Shown: in pieces, positions 10,671 through 23,299 of the stretch
Numbering within the stretch: position 1 is the stretch's first letter
How the letters are laid out: every line of letters starts with the position of its first letter
From: Protopterus annectens
Lineage: Eukaryota; Chordata; Ceratodontiformes; Protopteridae
Assembly (NCBI RefSeq): GCF_019279795.1
Contig: NC_056743.1
Coordinates: forward strand, 1,783,368,466 to 1,783,432,465
Direction: 5' to 3'
DNA: 64,000 bases
Translations under genes and position numbers: made by a program
The notes under the pieces: model-generated
Told to the model about the DNA's origin: nothing
Seen by the model: only the letters and a program-made list of their open reading frames with translations
Databases searched by the model: none

Positions 10671-11454
10671 ACCTTAAAAGTGATGCATGCAAAGCCTATA
10701 CTCATGCTGTGCTCATCCATGCACAGACTGGCCACACTGTGCATTATACATAGGCTACCCAAGGAATAAAGTACAGCAAGAAGGTCACAGTTGTTATCAT
10801 TGCCACAGACAGGTAAGACACAAAGTCACATGTCATTCATAGGAAAATGTGTGCATGGTAACATAAATAATATTAACTTAGTACTGTGTGTGTGAGATGT
10901 GAGTGGTGGTTTTGTTATCATTGCCGTCAGAGTGCATTGGCATAAATGTGTGGGCATTATTGAGGTATGTGTGCATGTGTCTGCTGGAAAACAACCTCAG
11001 CAGACATTGCAGCATTGTGCTGAGCACCTAAAGACATTCCACAGCATCCACAGGAGATTTCTGTGTAGTCCATACATAACTCCATTTATGTGACTGGCCT
11101 CTACTGGGAGGGATCAGGCACTATCCAGCAATTGGCTAGAGGAAGGAGTGCAGACAAAATGTGAGCAATAGTCTGTACTGTGTATCTCTGTGAGATGACC
11201 TCCATGCCTTCATAGACATCCGTATCTTAGCTTACTCAGCTCTATAGTTAATGGTGGGAAGAAGTGGTGGCATGTGTGCGACATTATGTGTGCCTGACCT
11301 TGGTCTATCCCTTATATGGTGGCCCTCAACACTAGAAAAAAAGAGACGGAATAGCCACAGGGAGTGTATCTAGCATGTTGCCTGTGAGCACACAGAGAAA
11401 CCTGGATTATGCAAGTGCAAGCTACCTACAAGACATGTCTATCATGTTCATGGG
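10671..11454. other. Unclassified stretch
   Basis: No recognisable gene or repeat. It may contain the 3' flank of the Harbinger fragment, but no terminal inverted repeat was found. Confidence 0.4.
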
Positions 11455-11608
11455 GATTGGTATAATGGTTAATGTATTTACCTTACAATCACAATGTACA
11501 GGGTTTGATTCTGACCTTTGAAAGGGAAATTGACTAGGCTTAACATGTCCAGAAGAAGCAGCTTCTCAAGTGCTTAGCTATGACCCTATGAACCTATGAA
11601 TAAGTTCA
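11455..11608 (+). mobile_element. tRNA SINE with a CR1-like 3' tail
   Basis: A tRNA-like head has TTGGTATAATGGTTAATG as the A-box region and CAGGGTTTGATTCTG as the B box. A short body contains GACTAGGCTTAAC. The end, TGACCCTATGAACCTATGAA, is the same 8-bp AACCTATG tail seen on CR1 copies in this window (26.99-27.02, 46.76 and 58.70 kb). This suggests a SINE mobilised by CR1 machinery through a shared 3' end. Confidence 0.55.
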
Positions 11609-12435
11609 CATGTATGCGACATTCAGTTCCTCGGGTCATTGCCCACATATCCTGTAACAACATATGCATTTGAGCAAGGACTGAAATGTTGTTATCCTGT
11701 CCCTCTATGATGCCCTGCACATTCACTGTCTCAGAGACAGAGACAGCTAGCTCAGGTGGGGACTGGTACCCATTGTGTCTATGGCCTTTGACACTCTAAC
11801 AATCCCTGTCTTCCATATTCCTCTTGCTCAGTGGAGCTGGTGGTAACCAAGGAGTACTGTACCACAGATTAATACATCCCATCCCAGGTAGACCTGTTTG
11901 TGATACCATGTCCTTAAGTGCCTACCTGTGTTTCTAGAGTGGGTTCTACAAACACAGAAGCCATGTTCACTGACTGGGGTGGGGATCTGGACTCCAATTG
12001 CCTGTATCCAACACTGAGAATGGACCCCCTCACCATTCTTAAATTTGACTGCCATCATTGTTGGAGTTGGTGTCATTTCAAACATCAGGCTATGAAGACA
12101 CCAAAGGGAAATACCCAAGATAAGTTAGACCTTTCACCATTATTTTAATCTCATTTCATGAGTAATAAATATTGTTTACAGTGGAACTACATAATAATAG
12201 GGACCTTATCTTGTACTGGTGTTCTCATGGTCTGAAGCCTTGATTTGTCTACATATAGAATTGATAGTACATATAACCAATAGTACAATATACATTTACC
12301 CACTATGGAGTTACCCAATATATAACAGGCATACACATCTAGGGCACATGTAACCAAAATTCCTAGAGCCTGCTGTAGTTCTGCTCCAATGTCCAAGACT
12401 CCACCTTGGTATCTTGAGGACTCAGACCCATTATG
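11609..12435. other. Unclassified stretch
   Basis: Open frames of up to about 96 codons on the minus strand (12118-11828) and 69 codons (12396-12187) show no domain I recognise. The second lies directly downstream of the Myb/SANT-like frame and may be its decayed C-terminus. Confidence 0.35.
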
Positions 12436-12807
12436 CTAAGAGGCAAGGAACTTTTCCATTTCTATTGGTTGTTTAGAAGACAGACTGCTTCCCATAATCT
12501 TAAGCCCCCATGTTAGGTGTGCAACAAACTCCCTGGGAGAACTTATCATATTGGTGGCCCACTGTCTGACCTGTTCATAGTTGCTGTCCAGGCCACTGAC
12601 AGTATTTATGTCATTCACTACATCCTGCCAGTCATGGTCATGATAGGGCAGGTCATATTTATCACGGCCGATCATCTGCCACCATAGAGATTGAAGGTCT
12701 GCAATAATATCATATTCTTTGCATGGGGAGCCTGCATTACAATTGTTTGCATTATGCAGGCATCCGTTTGTGTAAGGAAAGAATAGCTTATGTGAGCATA
12801 AGCACAT
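12436..12807 (-). pseudogene. Possible Myb/SANT-like protein remnant
   Basis: A 123-codon frame contains LWWQMIGRDK, then WQDVVNDINTVSG and EQVRQWATNM. The spacing W-x2-V-V-x2-[IV]-N-x-V-x-G with a later QVR-x-W resembles the trihelix/Myb-SANT domain of proteins that partner Harbinger transposases (NAIF1 type). The frame lacks a good acidic or basic N-terminal part and may be one exon or a fragment. Harbinger pieces occur on both sides (9.9 and 30.4 kb), but linkage to either is inference. Confidence 0.35.
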
Positions 12808-14010
12808 CAGTATTGTTTATGCATGCACCATTATACAATCTACAGTCCTGAGTGCTGCAGCCAGGTGCAGTTAATGACAACAGGCAATGACCTGTAACAA
12901 ATCTTCACTGTTAACTCCCATCCGTATGCTGATTGACATTGGCTGACCTTCCACATGCCATGCCTTTGACAGCTTAGGATTATACACATATACAGTTTTT
13001 ATGAATAACTTTACAGACCGGACCAATGGTTGCAGAAATGGACCTAACCAGTGTAATGTCAGGTGGTCTGCAGTCATATTACAGGTACCTCATTCAGTGG
13101 GAGAAAGCTGTGCATTTCAGTTGCAGCGTATGCCAAGCATGTACACAAACTTATTATGTGGTTGAGTTCTCCAACTGTATTTCTGTTTAAAGCACTGCCA
13201 TAATCTTTTTTCGTATATGGATTACATAACAATCTGTAAGGCAGCTACTGTTAAGCAGTCAGAGTATGTATTCATAAGATGTAGCACAATCTCCCCAACA
13301 GTTGCTGTTTACCTGTCCTCAGTAATACTGCTGTATGTAGCAGTTCTATGTAATGGGAAGTATGGTCCGCCTCCAAAGACAAAATTCCACCACCCACTGT
13401 CAGTATATTAAATATATGATAAGAAGTGTAGGACTGGAATTAACCCACTCACGGCCTACCTCTACTGAGGGCTTAACAATAGCCCTTACATGGCCTCACA
13501 CAACAGCATACACAATGACACCTGTAATGTTTAACATAACTTATTAACATAATATAATAATACAAATGTAATGCTAATGCTGAAGTGCAACAGTTTAGGC
13601 TGAAGCAGACACTATTCTAAGATATGGTTACACCTTGGTAGTTATATAAGTCCACATTATGTGACACTGTTCTGTGTAGTTGTATACTTGCATTTCTTAT
13701 TGCTTGGCCCATACTGACTCATGCTAACAGCTTGAGAGGTATGTACGTGCTACATCAGCTATAGCAGAATGAGCATGAGCCCACTAGGCCACTCAGCTCA
13801 GAATATTCTAGTCACTGTCCTCAAAACTGACACTACACACCTGTATAGTATTTATTATCAGTGTTTTCAGGGATATAATCTCAATATCAGTAATGGAATG
13901 TTTTTCTCTTTTTCCCCACCCCTTATCTTCATTTATTTATTATTGTCATTTATTATTATGATTTAATATTAATGTATTTTGTTAAACTAACTATATGTTG
14001 AAAAACTGTG

Positions 14011-14011
<1 letters not shown>
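12808..14011. other. Mostly unclassified, with one weak tRNA-like segment
   Basis: Nothing coding is supported. On the minus strand near 13430-13490 a B-box-like GGGTTAATTCC preceded by GTTAAGCCCTCAGTAG could be another SINE head, but it is weak. Confidence 0.3.
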
Positions 14012-14056
<45 letters not shown>

Positions 14057-14060
14057 TATT
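14012..14060. repeat. (TTA)n microsatellite
   Basis: About 15 uninterrupted ATT/TTA triplets directly precede the CR1 copy. They artificially extend its open frame upstream with a poly-leucine run. Confidence 0.95.
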
Positions 14061-14079
14061 GTTATGTTTTATTATGTTT

Positions 14080-15712
14080 CAGTATTAACTGCACTCTCCA
14101 AAGCTAAGAATACAGCATCCATGCGACCAGATGACATCCCGGGCTGTGTATTACATGAACTACAAAATGAACTGGCACCTCACATAAGTGTCATGTTTAA
14201 ACATAGCCTTACCTCAGGCTTTGTGCCCAATAAGTGGCGCACAGCTACAGTTATCCAACTCCACAAGGGGGGATCCACCTTGGATCCTGGGAACTACCGT
14301 CCCATCAGTCTGATGAGCCTGATCTGCAAGGTCATGGTATGTATTATCACGGAACTTATAAACAAAGACATTGGCAACCTTCAAACACTGGACCCCTCCC
14401 AGTTTGGGTTTGTGAAGGGCCGAGCTTGTCTCCTGAACCTGACTGACTTCTTTGAATTAGTCTCCAGAGCTGTGGACGAGGGTGAGGTGGTCCACACAGC
14501 CCATCTGGACCTCACCAAGGCCTTCAACACCATCCACCACTCTGGAATCATAGATAAACTTAATAAGCTGGGCATAAATCCCTACATCACTCAATGTGTT
14601 GCCAACTGGCTTACTGACAGAACCCAGACTGTAAAAGTAGATGACTCAAAATCCAGCTCCAGACAAGAGACAAGTGGACTACCTCAGGGTTCAGTCCTGG
14701 GACGGCTCTTGTTTGGCATATACTTCTCTGAAGTACAGGCCAACATTAAGGGACTCTGGCTGACAAAGTTTGCAGATCACTGCAAACTGGAAGCCATTAT
14801 TGAATCCCCAAATGATGTGAATATTATACAAAAGGGCTTTACAGAAACTTGCTGCTTGGTGCCAGTGCCATAGGTTCAAGCTTAATGTTAAGAAACGTAT
14901 AGTTATCCCCTTTGGGAAAAAACATGTACCCATGAATTACCACATAGGTGGCAGTACACTAAACACAGAAAGTGTGATGAGAGACTTAGGGACACAGGTG
15001 GACAGTGGTCTCACCTTCGATAACCACATAGCTACAACAGTCATGAAATCCTTCTACGTGGCACACCTCATCACAAAAGGTTTCTCATCCAGGAAAAAAG
15101 AGTTCATTGTTCCGATCTATTCATCACTCATTAGACCCATTATAGAATACAGTGCCTCTTTTGGTATGTACTTCACAAGACATCTACAACAACTGGAAAG
15201 GCCACAGAAATACCTCACAAAGAGGACTACCGGCCTCAAACAGATACCCTATGCAGACTGTCTCAAAAAACTCCAGCTTTACTCCGTCGCATATCACCTA
15301 TTCAGAGGCAATCTCTGCCTAACATACAAAGCTATGTCAAAGCCAGAGCTGTTGGACATGCTCCACTTAAAGAAATCCCAATCCCTCCGAGCTACATGCT
15401 CTAGGGACCTAAACCTTGTCACCAGAATAAACAGAATATGCTGGAGGGATAGATTTCTGTCCCAAAGACTTCCCATACTCTGGAACAAGCTACCTATCTA
15501 TATCAAATAAAGCTCCTCATTAGCACTCTTCAAGAAAAATCTTGATTGGATGGGAGATAGGAAATTCGCCCCAGGGATCACTTCTGTGGCTCTGCTCGAC
15601 AGGGACACATGAAAATAATTTGTTTTGGGTGGCGAAAGCCAGGGCACCTTTTTGGCTAGGCTTATATAGGCCCTAGGGCCAATAGCATAGTACCTACCTA
15701 TGAACCTTAAAA
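14080..15712 (+). mobile_element. CR1-type LINE, 5'-truncated
   Basis: This copy encodes the RT and C-terminal part of CR1 ORF2 in two frames, about 14090-14873 and 14932-15510. Motifs in order are RPDDIPGCVLHEL, NYRPISLMSL, QFGFVKGRACLLNL, HLDLTKAFNTI and GLPQGSVLG, then FADHCKL, where the family has FADD. The C-terminal region has CWRDRFLSQRLPILWNKLP. A frameshift and stop near 14872 split the protein. The second catalytic Asp is His, so RT is dead independently of the frameshift. The 3' end reads ACCTACCTATGAACCTT then poly(A), consistent with the CR1 octamer tail. Confidence 0.9.
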
Positions 15713-16634
15713 AAAAAAATGGGCACCTGTCCCAAAAAAAAATATCATCTCATACATAGCTATGAGCATTTTGCGCACATGTCCACTGGGCACACATAAT
15801 CTGATCCAACTGGCTTGACAATGCAGTTATGTTGTCCTTACCCCTCTCTCTGGGGGTGAGAGTTCAAAGTCAGGTTCAAATTCTGTCAAAGTGCACAGTT
15901 GTTGCTGTACAAGAAATGGATAGCTATGGTCCTTTCATACATCCTCTAGCACATCCCTAACTGCCTTTCACTATGTTCTTCCTCCTACTTGCACGCCATT
16001 TCACCACGTTCCTATCTCCCCATTTTTCTTTTCTATATATATTTTTTTATCGAGGTATTGCATGACTCACTGCATCACGCAGCTTCACTAAGCTGAGCTA
16101 AATAGACCTATATTGGCTGTATGTGTTTTTAAAATTGTAAGACAAACTTAAAAAATAAACACCTGTCCCATGTTTTAAACCCAAGACCATCACGCCTACA
16201 GACCACTGCATTAACCTACCACACCACACAACTCTTAATTAAAAGAGGTGATTTAAACAAAACATAGTAAATGCCAGTTAGAGTCATTAAGCATGTTTTA
16301 GAGGAGCGGCATGCTGCACCGCATTGAGCAAACTTGATTAAAATGCAATGTTAAAAAATGTGAATGTACCTTGGACTCTGTTGCAATACTACACCACTAG
16401 AAAGCCAAATACATTAATAGTGGCTGTAAGTGAGGCCTGTGATAGCAGGTAAATGTACAGTTTATCAGCAACATGTAAAAAGACACCTGCTAAGGCATTA
16501 ATGGCAAAATGCATGTTCTTCTGGGACCCTGGTGCAGAAATACATCCATATAAAGCCATGCACATACTGATGGATGTAGAAAATGTTTGTCACAGCCTGT
16601 ATATGTGCACATATATCTTGCAAATACACCTGCT
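15713..16634. other. Non-coding stretch with family 2 SINE-like segment
   Basis: Around 16060-16330 a minus-strand tRNA-like segment (GGGTTTAAAAC B-box-like at about 16170) sits beside AAGCTGAGCTAAAT. This mirrors the 2.8-3.0 kb arrangement. The rest shows nothing recognisable. Confidence 0.4.
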
Positions 16635-16740
16635 GTAGCAGTTACTCAGTAGCTCAGTCTGTTAAATGCCTTGCAAACAGTGCATTTTGCCACACACAGT
16701 CCTGGGTTCAAATCAAGTAGTGTGTAGAAGTGAATTTACA
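16635..16740 (+). mobile_element. tRNA-derived SINE head, family 1
   Basis: CAGTAGCTCAGTCTGTTAAA supplies the A box and CCTGGGTTCAAATC the B box. The segment TTTTGCCACACACAG just before the B box is shared with the minus-strand copy at 1130-1226, which supports a dispersed SINE rather than a tRNA gene. Confidence 0.6.
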
Positions 16741-18317
16741 GTATTGTGAAGGCCGCAATTAATGACTGAGTCGTGCACTCTTTATCCACACAATGTATTT
16801 CAAATGATATATCTGATTTTCACTGATGGAAATCACAGGCCTGTAGGTAGGAACACACTTCACATATCCCTATAGCAAAATTATACATGCATAAAGTGCC
16901 ATGTAGTTCATTGATATGCATTCACAGAGAATGTCATTTCAGGAACTGCAAATGAGAATCACTAACATCAGAGTGCATCACACAATCCTTCCAAAGTCAC
17001 TGTGCAGATTATCACAGCTGCACAGCTAACATACACATGGGAAAGTCCTGCCCTCATACATGCTGCAAATTACTATCAGACTGTAACTCATGGCCTGGCA
17101 GTTTACCAAATGGTGGACATATTCTTATATTTATACTCCATCTTGCCCAAGGACACACCAAACATGTTGCCTAGTACTCTGTTAGTGATACAGTTGCCTA
17201 ACATACTTAATCTTAAACACATGGCTTAATTGGAGTGGAAAGTGAAGCCTCACTTTGGCTCTGCCTCTACAACAAGGCTGACATATCTCCCACAGTTACT
17301 CCTACAGCTTGTTGTCCTCCAAAGTGTTCACACTCTCTGCCTATGTCTATTACCTGCAGCAGCAGCTACAGCCTGTAGCACACACAGCCTGTAGCACACA
17401 CATCTCGATGTAAAAGTTTCTGTTACATACCTACCCTCTGAAATGATGTAGCCTCCTCACCCCAATAATGTCCAGCACAACATATCAGAAAGGGGCCCTA
17501 ATCTGCATGAAGGCCTTATATATTGTACAGTGGCTGCATGTCATTGGCTGATAATAGTGCAATCAGCTGTGTTGGCTGCAATTAGCATTTCAGACCCACA
17601 GATTGGTTAAGAGGCAATCACCTGCTGATGAGAAGCATGTTAAAAAGTGAGCAGCTAGCTGTGGGGAACCATTCCGTATGAGACTTTCCTCACACAGAAC
17701 ACTTGTTTGTGAAAACTTCACTAACACAACATATCAACAGAGGGGTACTACACTCCATCAGCTATGTAACCTTTTTTTGTGTACAAAAGGATGCAGATGT
17801 GTGAATATACTTACAGGAAATAGGAATTACATCATTAAGCCTTTCTTAGACCTGTGATAATGACATGTCATTGATCTCCTGCTTTCTTACACCTACAAAG
17901 CATGTACAATACATCAAGGGAGCATTGTTTATTGTCATTGTGGCACACTGGATCCATTGGACTGTCCCTTTATAGTGGTTATAACAGCACACTGCTATTT
18001 GTTTGGCACTGTTCTTTTGACATATTATCGAGGGGTGGGGTTTCCCGTAGGAAGCACACTACATTAGATGCCAGTGTTGGGTGTATGATCATACAGCAGC
18101 ATCTGCCATGGCACATATGGGAATAGCTGACTATTGCTACTAACCCAGCTGTATCCCCACACTTAGTATGTTTGCAGACTGTGGAGTATGACATGTGTGA
18201 GCAAGCAGTGGATAGTGCTAGCCAGTTTTCCCTTACTGTATCTCTACATAGCGTACTTCCATGTATGTGTTCCATGTATGTAAGCATGTAATGTGTTTCT
18301 ATTTTGTTGTCTTTCAG
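16741..18317. other. Unclassified stretch upstream of the Myb/SANT-like gene
   Basis: No recognised domains. Two AG-ended pyrimidine tracts near 18305-18317 look like a splice acceptor for the following frame. No Harbinger terminal inverted repeat was identified. Confidence 0.35.
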
Positions 18318-20289
18318 AAATCATGTACCCTAGATGCCTTGCACCTTTCTTGGATGCAAAGAATGAAATTATACTTGAAGAACTGTGGCAACATCATGAC
18401 ATCCTACTGTCCAGGGTGAGACAAAACTAGGAACAATGGACTGCATTGTGGGTTGACCTTGTCCGTGAGGTGAAAGTGAGGGGTCATCAGTGTAGGACAA
18501 ATGAGCAGGATCAACACCATGCAAAGGATATGATCAATGCTGCACAAAGAAGAGCTGCAGATGTAGCTCACAGGTGGAGGGCCTGCTACAGAACAACCAC
18601 TCTCGGTCACTAAGGAATTCCTGGTGAAACTAGGCATACATGACAGCTCCCAGGAATCCCTTACACCATACATCATGGATGTGGGTGCCACAGTTTCCAC
18701 AGCAGAGGAGTGTGCAGGTAAGCTTAGTTTGATCAGCATTCTAATACTGTAGCATTCAGTGTGGCATGGTGTATATACTTTTACGTGTGTGTCAGGTCTT
18801 TGTTCTTTGGGGGTTAACCTCAATTTTACTCTCTTACTCAGAATGTGAACAATACAACAATTAACATAGTAGCTGCTGTAAATATGAGATATATGGATGT
18901 ATTACCTTGTTGTGCTGTAACATGCATTGGTACTGGCATTACCTCTCCCTCAACTTTTCACAGGTCTGTCAGGTATTGGCCAAGCCCATGGTCTTGCTCC
19001 TGGTTAGCATGACACTGCTTTGTTATAGATGTAGGTTCACTGCAGTATAATCCCTAGACTGCCATCCCAGGCCTGCTGCCTGCATTGCTGTATTGTCAGC
19101 ATAACTGCCAACTGCAAACATATTTTCGGACTGTACAAATGTGAGAGTCATCCCTACGCCTTCTAGGTGTGACTACACTGATAGATATGATGGTATTGTT
19201 AGGATACTTCAAAGTGTCCTATGTGTCAACTGTGCAGAGTCCACACAAATGTCAACAGTGTACCTCACTGTTGCTGATGGGATTGCAGTGTAATGAGATG
19301 TTATTGTCAAGTAACTGCAGCTGTTAGTGGAAGAATACTGTCCTCATATCCTACTATATGAGGTTGGGTTTTCAACAGGTCTGTCACAGTGATGACAGTG
19401 TATAGAGCTTTACATATATCACAACACAGTACTACAGAGCATAATAGTGCAGGTATTAATATACTGCTTTTTTATCACAGGTGAATGGGGGGTGCTAGTG
19501 CCTGTCCCCTACACAACCTGATGTCAGGGTCTCCTCAGACTCGGATGATGATGGTGGCCACAGTGAGGCACTGGCAGGGGTTTTGGGAGCTGAATCTATC
19601 CATGAGGTTGATGTCCCACTTCTGGCCTCATTGTCACTGCACACAGTCAGTATGCCCACACATAACCAGTCCCCAGAGGCCATAGATATTGGACAAAGGG
19701 TGGGGACATCAAACAGGAAAGTGTTGCAACTATGGCTCCAGTTAGTGTAGACACTGGCTACAGCCAGAGATCTAGTAAGGTCCCACACAGGCAGATTGAC
19801 AGGGATGCTTGTAGGAGGCCTGCTGTCCAGCCACCACCTGTTGCAGGTGTCACATCATGGGTCATTTGGTGCATGTTTTGGGTCATCATGGAGGCACAGG
19901 CATGTTCTAAACAGAACACCAGATGCATGCTTAGGGTTGTGGATGCAGCACAGTCTGACATCCGTTACTGCCTCCACCACACTGGGGATACCCTGGATCA
20001 GTTTACTGATGCAGTGGACAGAAGGTGGGCTGATGCAGTGTCTGTCTTGAACCACACATTGGAACGTGTGACTGGAGTTGAGTGTTGGACTCATGGAAGT
20101 AGGTCAGCAACCCCATCTGCTGAGAGTCCACATGACCATGCACAATCATGCTCCCATACTGGCAATACATCCAGAGCTACAGAGAGGAGTGTGCTGCCCA
20201 CACCATGTTGTGGCAGGCCATGGGCTTGTGGTCCTGGATGTTCCAGTGGGAGACAGTCCCAGCAGATAGCAGTCACCATCAGGTACTAG
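18318..20289 (+). pseudogene. Decayed Myb/SANT-like gene, Harbinger-partner type
   Basis: After an acceptor-like TTGTTGTCTTTCAG, a frame begins with ATG at 18323. It reads FLDAKNEIILEELWQHHDIL, a stop, then EQWTALWVDLVREV and later RRAADVAHRWRA. This is the layout of a trihelix Myb/SANT DNA-binding domain (acidic first helix with E-x-I-L, a W-x-x-[IL] second helix, final basic helix). A frameshift near 18604 leads to TKEFLVKLGIHD, ending at a donor-like CAG/GTAAGC at 18718. An acceptor TTTTTTTATCACAG ends at 19480. The next piece has an acidic SSDSDDDGGHSEA stretch and, in another frame, a helical VDAAQSDIRYCLHHTGD region. Such proteins help Harbinger transposases enter the nucleus and bind DNA. 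The function is inferred from domain shape only. Confidence 0.5.
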
Positions 20290-23200
20290 CACTGTTTCTG
20301 ACCTTAGACATGGAGGTGCCAGTGCAAGTCATGGCACAGCTATTTTCCATTTGGGCCCGGAGATGGTGAACTATCAACTGGACCATGTACGGTCCAAAGC
20401 TGTCCGACATACACACATGTGGAGCTAGCACTGAGCTTGACTGTATACATGCACACACACACCACTCTCAAATGCAGGTCTCCTACAGACACACACGGCA
20501 CCTTTCCATGGTCCATCTCACCTGTTTCCCTTCCTGACTTACACACATGCTGTTAACCATGTGGGTCAGTCTAGGCCTCCTGCACCCACACAACACCCTG
20601 TGCAAGTGGTGATACCTGTGCCACATCCCTGTCATCCTCATCATTTATGCAGGGAAATGAAGCTATGTGTCTGATGCACAGGGAGACTATATTACTTAAC
20701 ATGTACTTGTGTAATGCAGTGTTGTTTTGCCATTTCACTTTGTAGTGGTTACCAACAGATACTGTATACAGGCACTTGTTATGAGTATGCCACATACTTT
20801 TGTGTATCTTATGTTATATGATGTTGCAATGGTTGTTTAGTTACATAGTGACAGGTGTGTCACAAACCTGTTTATATTTCTGCTCAAGGAGTCTGTTGGA
20901 ATAATCTATGGATACACAATGGCAATAAAGCAGCACATGATTGCATGTCAGCACAGTAGAAATATGTCTTCAGCAAGGTACAGCACTATAAGTGCATGGC
21001 TGCTTAGGTTCATATGTGTAAAACAGGCTAACAAGGACAATGGCAGCATTCAGCATACTTATGCATCCCTAATCTGTGAAAAGGTCTGCTACCCTTGGTA
21101 AGTGTCATCAGGGTTTTGGGAACTAATACAGCTATAAGCTGTGGTTATGGAGATGACCCATCTACAGATATCCTATGCCCAGTACAGACAGTTGGCTGAC
21201 ACCAGTAATGATTCTGTGTTCTGCATCCCATTGTGTAACCTGTACATGAAGTGTGTCACAGCAGATGTGTGCTTCACATGCACAGGGGGCCTGATCCATG
21301 TAGGGTGTACTGTCTGTATTATATACTTGCCTCTCCAGCATGTATTATGTATAGCACAGTGATGCTATGGGTGTGTAGAACAGGTGAGACATGTGTTAGC
21401 CTTGTCATGGATACATGAGAGATACACAATGGGATCCAACACCTCCTTATTTGGAGCCATAGACAGCCTCTCCAAAGCATTTAGGAGACAAACTACACAT
21501 GTACAGTTGTGACATGGACTCCATAGGACATGTTATCTACACTGTGTATTGGTGTACCATGGAACCTCTGTGGCTGCTACAGTTGTATGATATGCCTATG
21601 TAGTGACATGGCACATAGGCAAGGGTGTCGTTGTACACAATGATAGGTGTGATGGCTGCCATATTCAATATAGCAGAGACAGTCTGGGATTTATATCCCA
21701 AGCCTATCAGTATAGGTTTAAAACAGTGAATTTATCCCCGCATCTTTTCAACCAGTGAAAGTCAAAGGCTAGATTACTCTCTGTGTCCATAACTCCATGT
21801 TTAATGGCTGAACTGTGTGCAGTGTGCGGACACTACAATATTTTGCAGAGGTGGATGATTTCCCACAGGATAGTATTGTGCAGCCATTGGCATTTAGTCT
21901 TTGCCAGTGGCTTAGACAACAACTGAGTGTGCTTTGGCCATCCTAGATAACTGATGGTTCTGTATGGGATTCTGTAACAGCTCTTGATATGCAATCACCT
22001 GCTAATGTACTCAGTCAGAGGTCACTGACAGTGGCTATGACTGCAGAAAGGGAATATGTAGAAGGGGTATGCCAATAATGGAGGATGGTAAACTCCACTG
22101 GTGACTGGATTCATTGCAGAATAGGTCTCCAATGCTATGTTCCCAGAGTATGACTGTCAGACACTTGCCTATCCATATAGTGTCATAACACTGTACATAA
22201 TGTACACAGATTCCAGTATGGCCTGCTGGCTTAATATTGCCATACACCTTGTCAGACCATGGCTGGTGGACTGAGACTTATGTCCGACATCCATTGCATA
22301 GTGTAATAGTCAATGGACTTCACCGGTTACTGTTGTTAGGCATGAACTGGCCTTGAGCAAACATAACAGTATGTCATCCAGTGTCAGTAGGTGTATGACA
22401 GTGTTAGTGCTCATATTCATGCTAACTCCTATCATGGCATTTCAGGTGACATGACTCGTAGTTCGAGGGGCCCTGCTTGGCACAACATGCTAGTTGTCCT
22501 CTGTGCAAATATGTATTGCAGTTACTTACAGCATTTTGCAAGAAGAGAATCACACAAGGTGTCTGTACAGAGTACAGACAAAGATGTTAGGGAAGTGTAA
22601 TCCATACACACTGTGTTGTTTAGTCATGGTGCAGCCCAAAAGATGGTCCAGTCCTTACCTACAATTTCCTGGAGCAGTGCTGTGACATCCCCACATGGGG
22701 AACTAAAGTATTGCATTATGTGTGTACCAATATGGGTGATCACTACAGCACCCCAATGTGAGGTCCTCCCTGGTGGGATCTGGCCACAGATCAGTCTCCT
22801 TAGAACTACCAGCATGTACCCCCTTGCAGACAATACAGACAAATATGTCAAGAAAGCCATTCATTACCTCCTCTGGGATGGTTGGCATAACATAACTGCA
22901 CCTCCCCACTTCAGATGGGACAGGCAGGTATGCAGAGCACTACACCCATGCATTATGTCAGCAGCATTACAACTGCATGAGCTCTGCTGTATGGGACAGG
23001 AGGAACACAGGGTTATCATGGCTCAGCAAATCTGACTGGGGGATAAATGCCATTAACAGGCTGTGCAATAACAGGTGGACATTGCTGTGTGATATTTGGG
23101 GTGAGGGTGCCCCCCTAACATGCAGACACGACCTCCTCAGCTAAAAGAAGTGCATAGTGTTGTTGTGATGTTGTGTCGACATGGTAAGGGACAAAATTAG

Positions 23201-23299
23201 CCACCCACACAAAGCAGAACCACAACACACAGTGTAGTTATATGTGGAACCTCAAAGGACAGACCCAGATTAGCGCTGACCTCAGATGTCATGATGCCA
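20290..23299. other. Unclassified stretch
   Basis: Several frames of 60-140 codons occur (for example 22613-23035 on the plus strand) without recognisable motifs. The base composition and short tandem phrases resemble old, decayed transposon sequence. No gene is supported. Confidence 0.4.

Noticed and set aside
13995..14080. Signal peptide or membrane segment at the start of the CR1 frame
   Set aside because: The poly-leucine is encoded by the (TTA)n microsatellite upstream of the LINE.
19732..20289. 185-codon frame as an intact host gene
   Set aside because: It overlaps the acidic frame of the decayed Myb/SANT-like gene in another register, shows no conserved domain, and lies in repeat-type sequence.
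22613..23035. 140-codon frame as a gene
   Set aside because: No recognisable motif, strong competing frames on the opposite strand, and a repeat-rich context.
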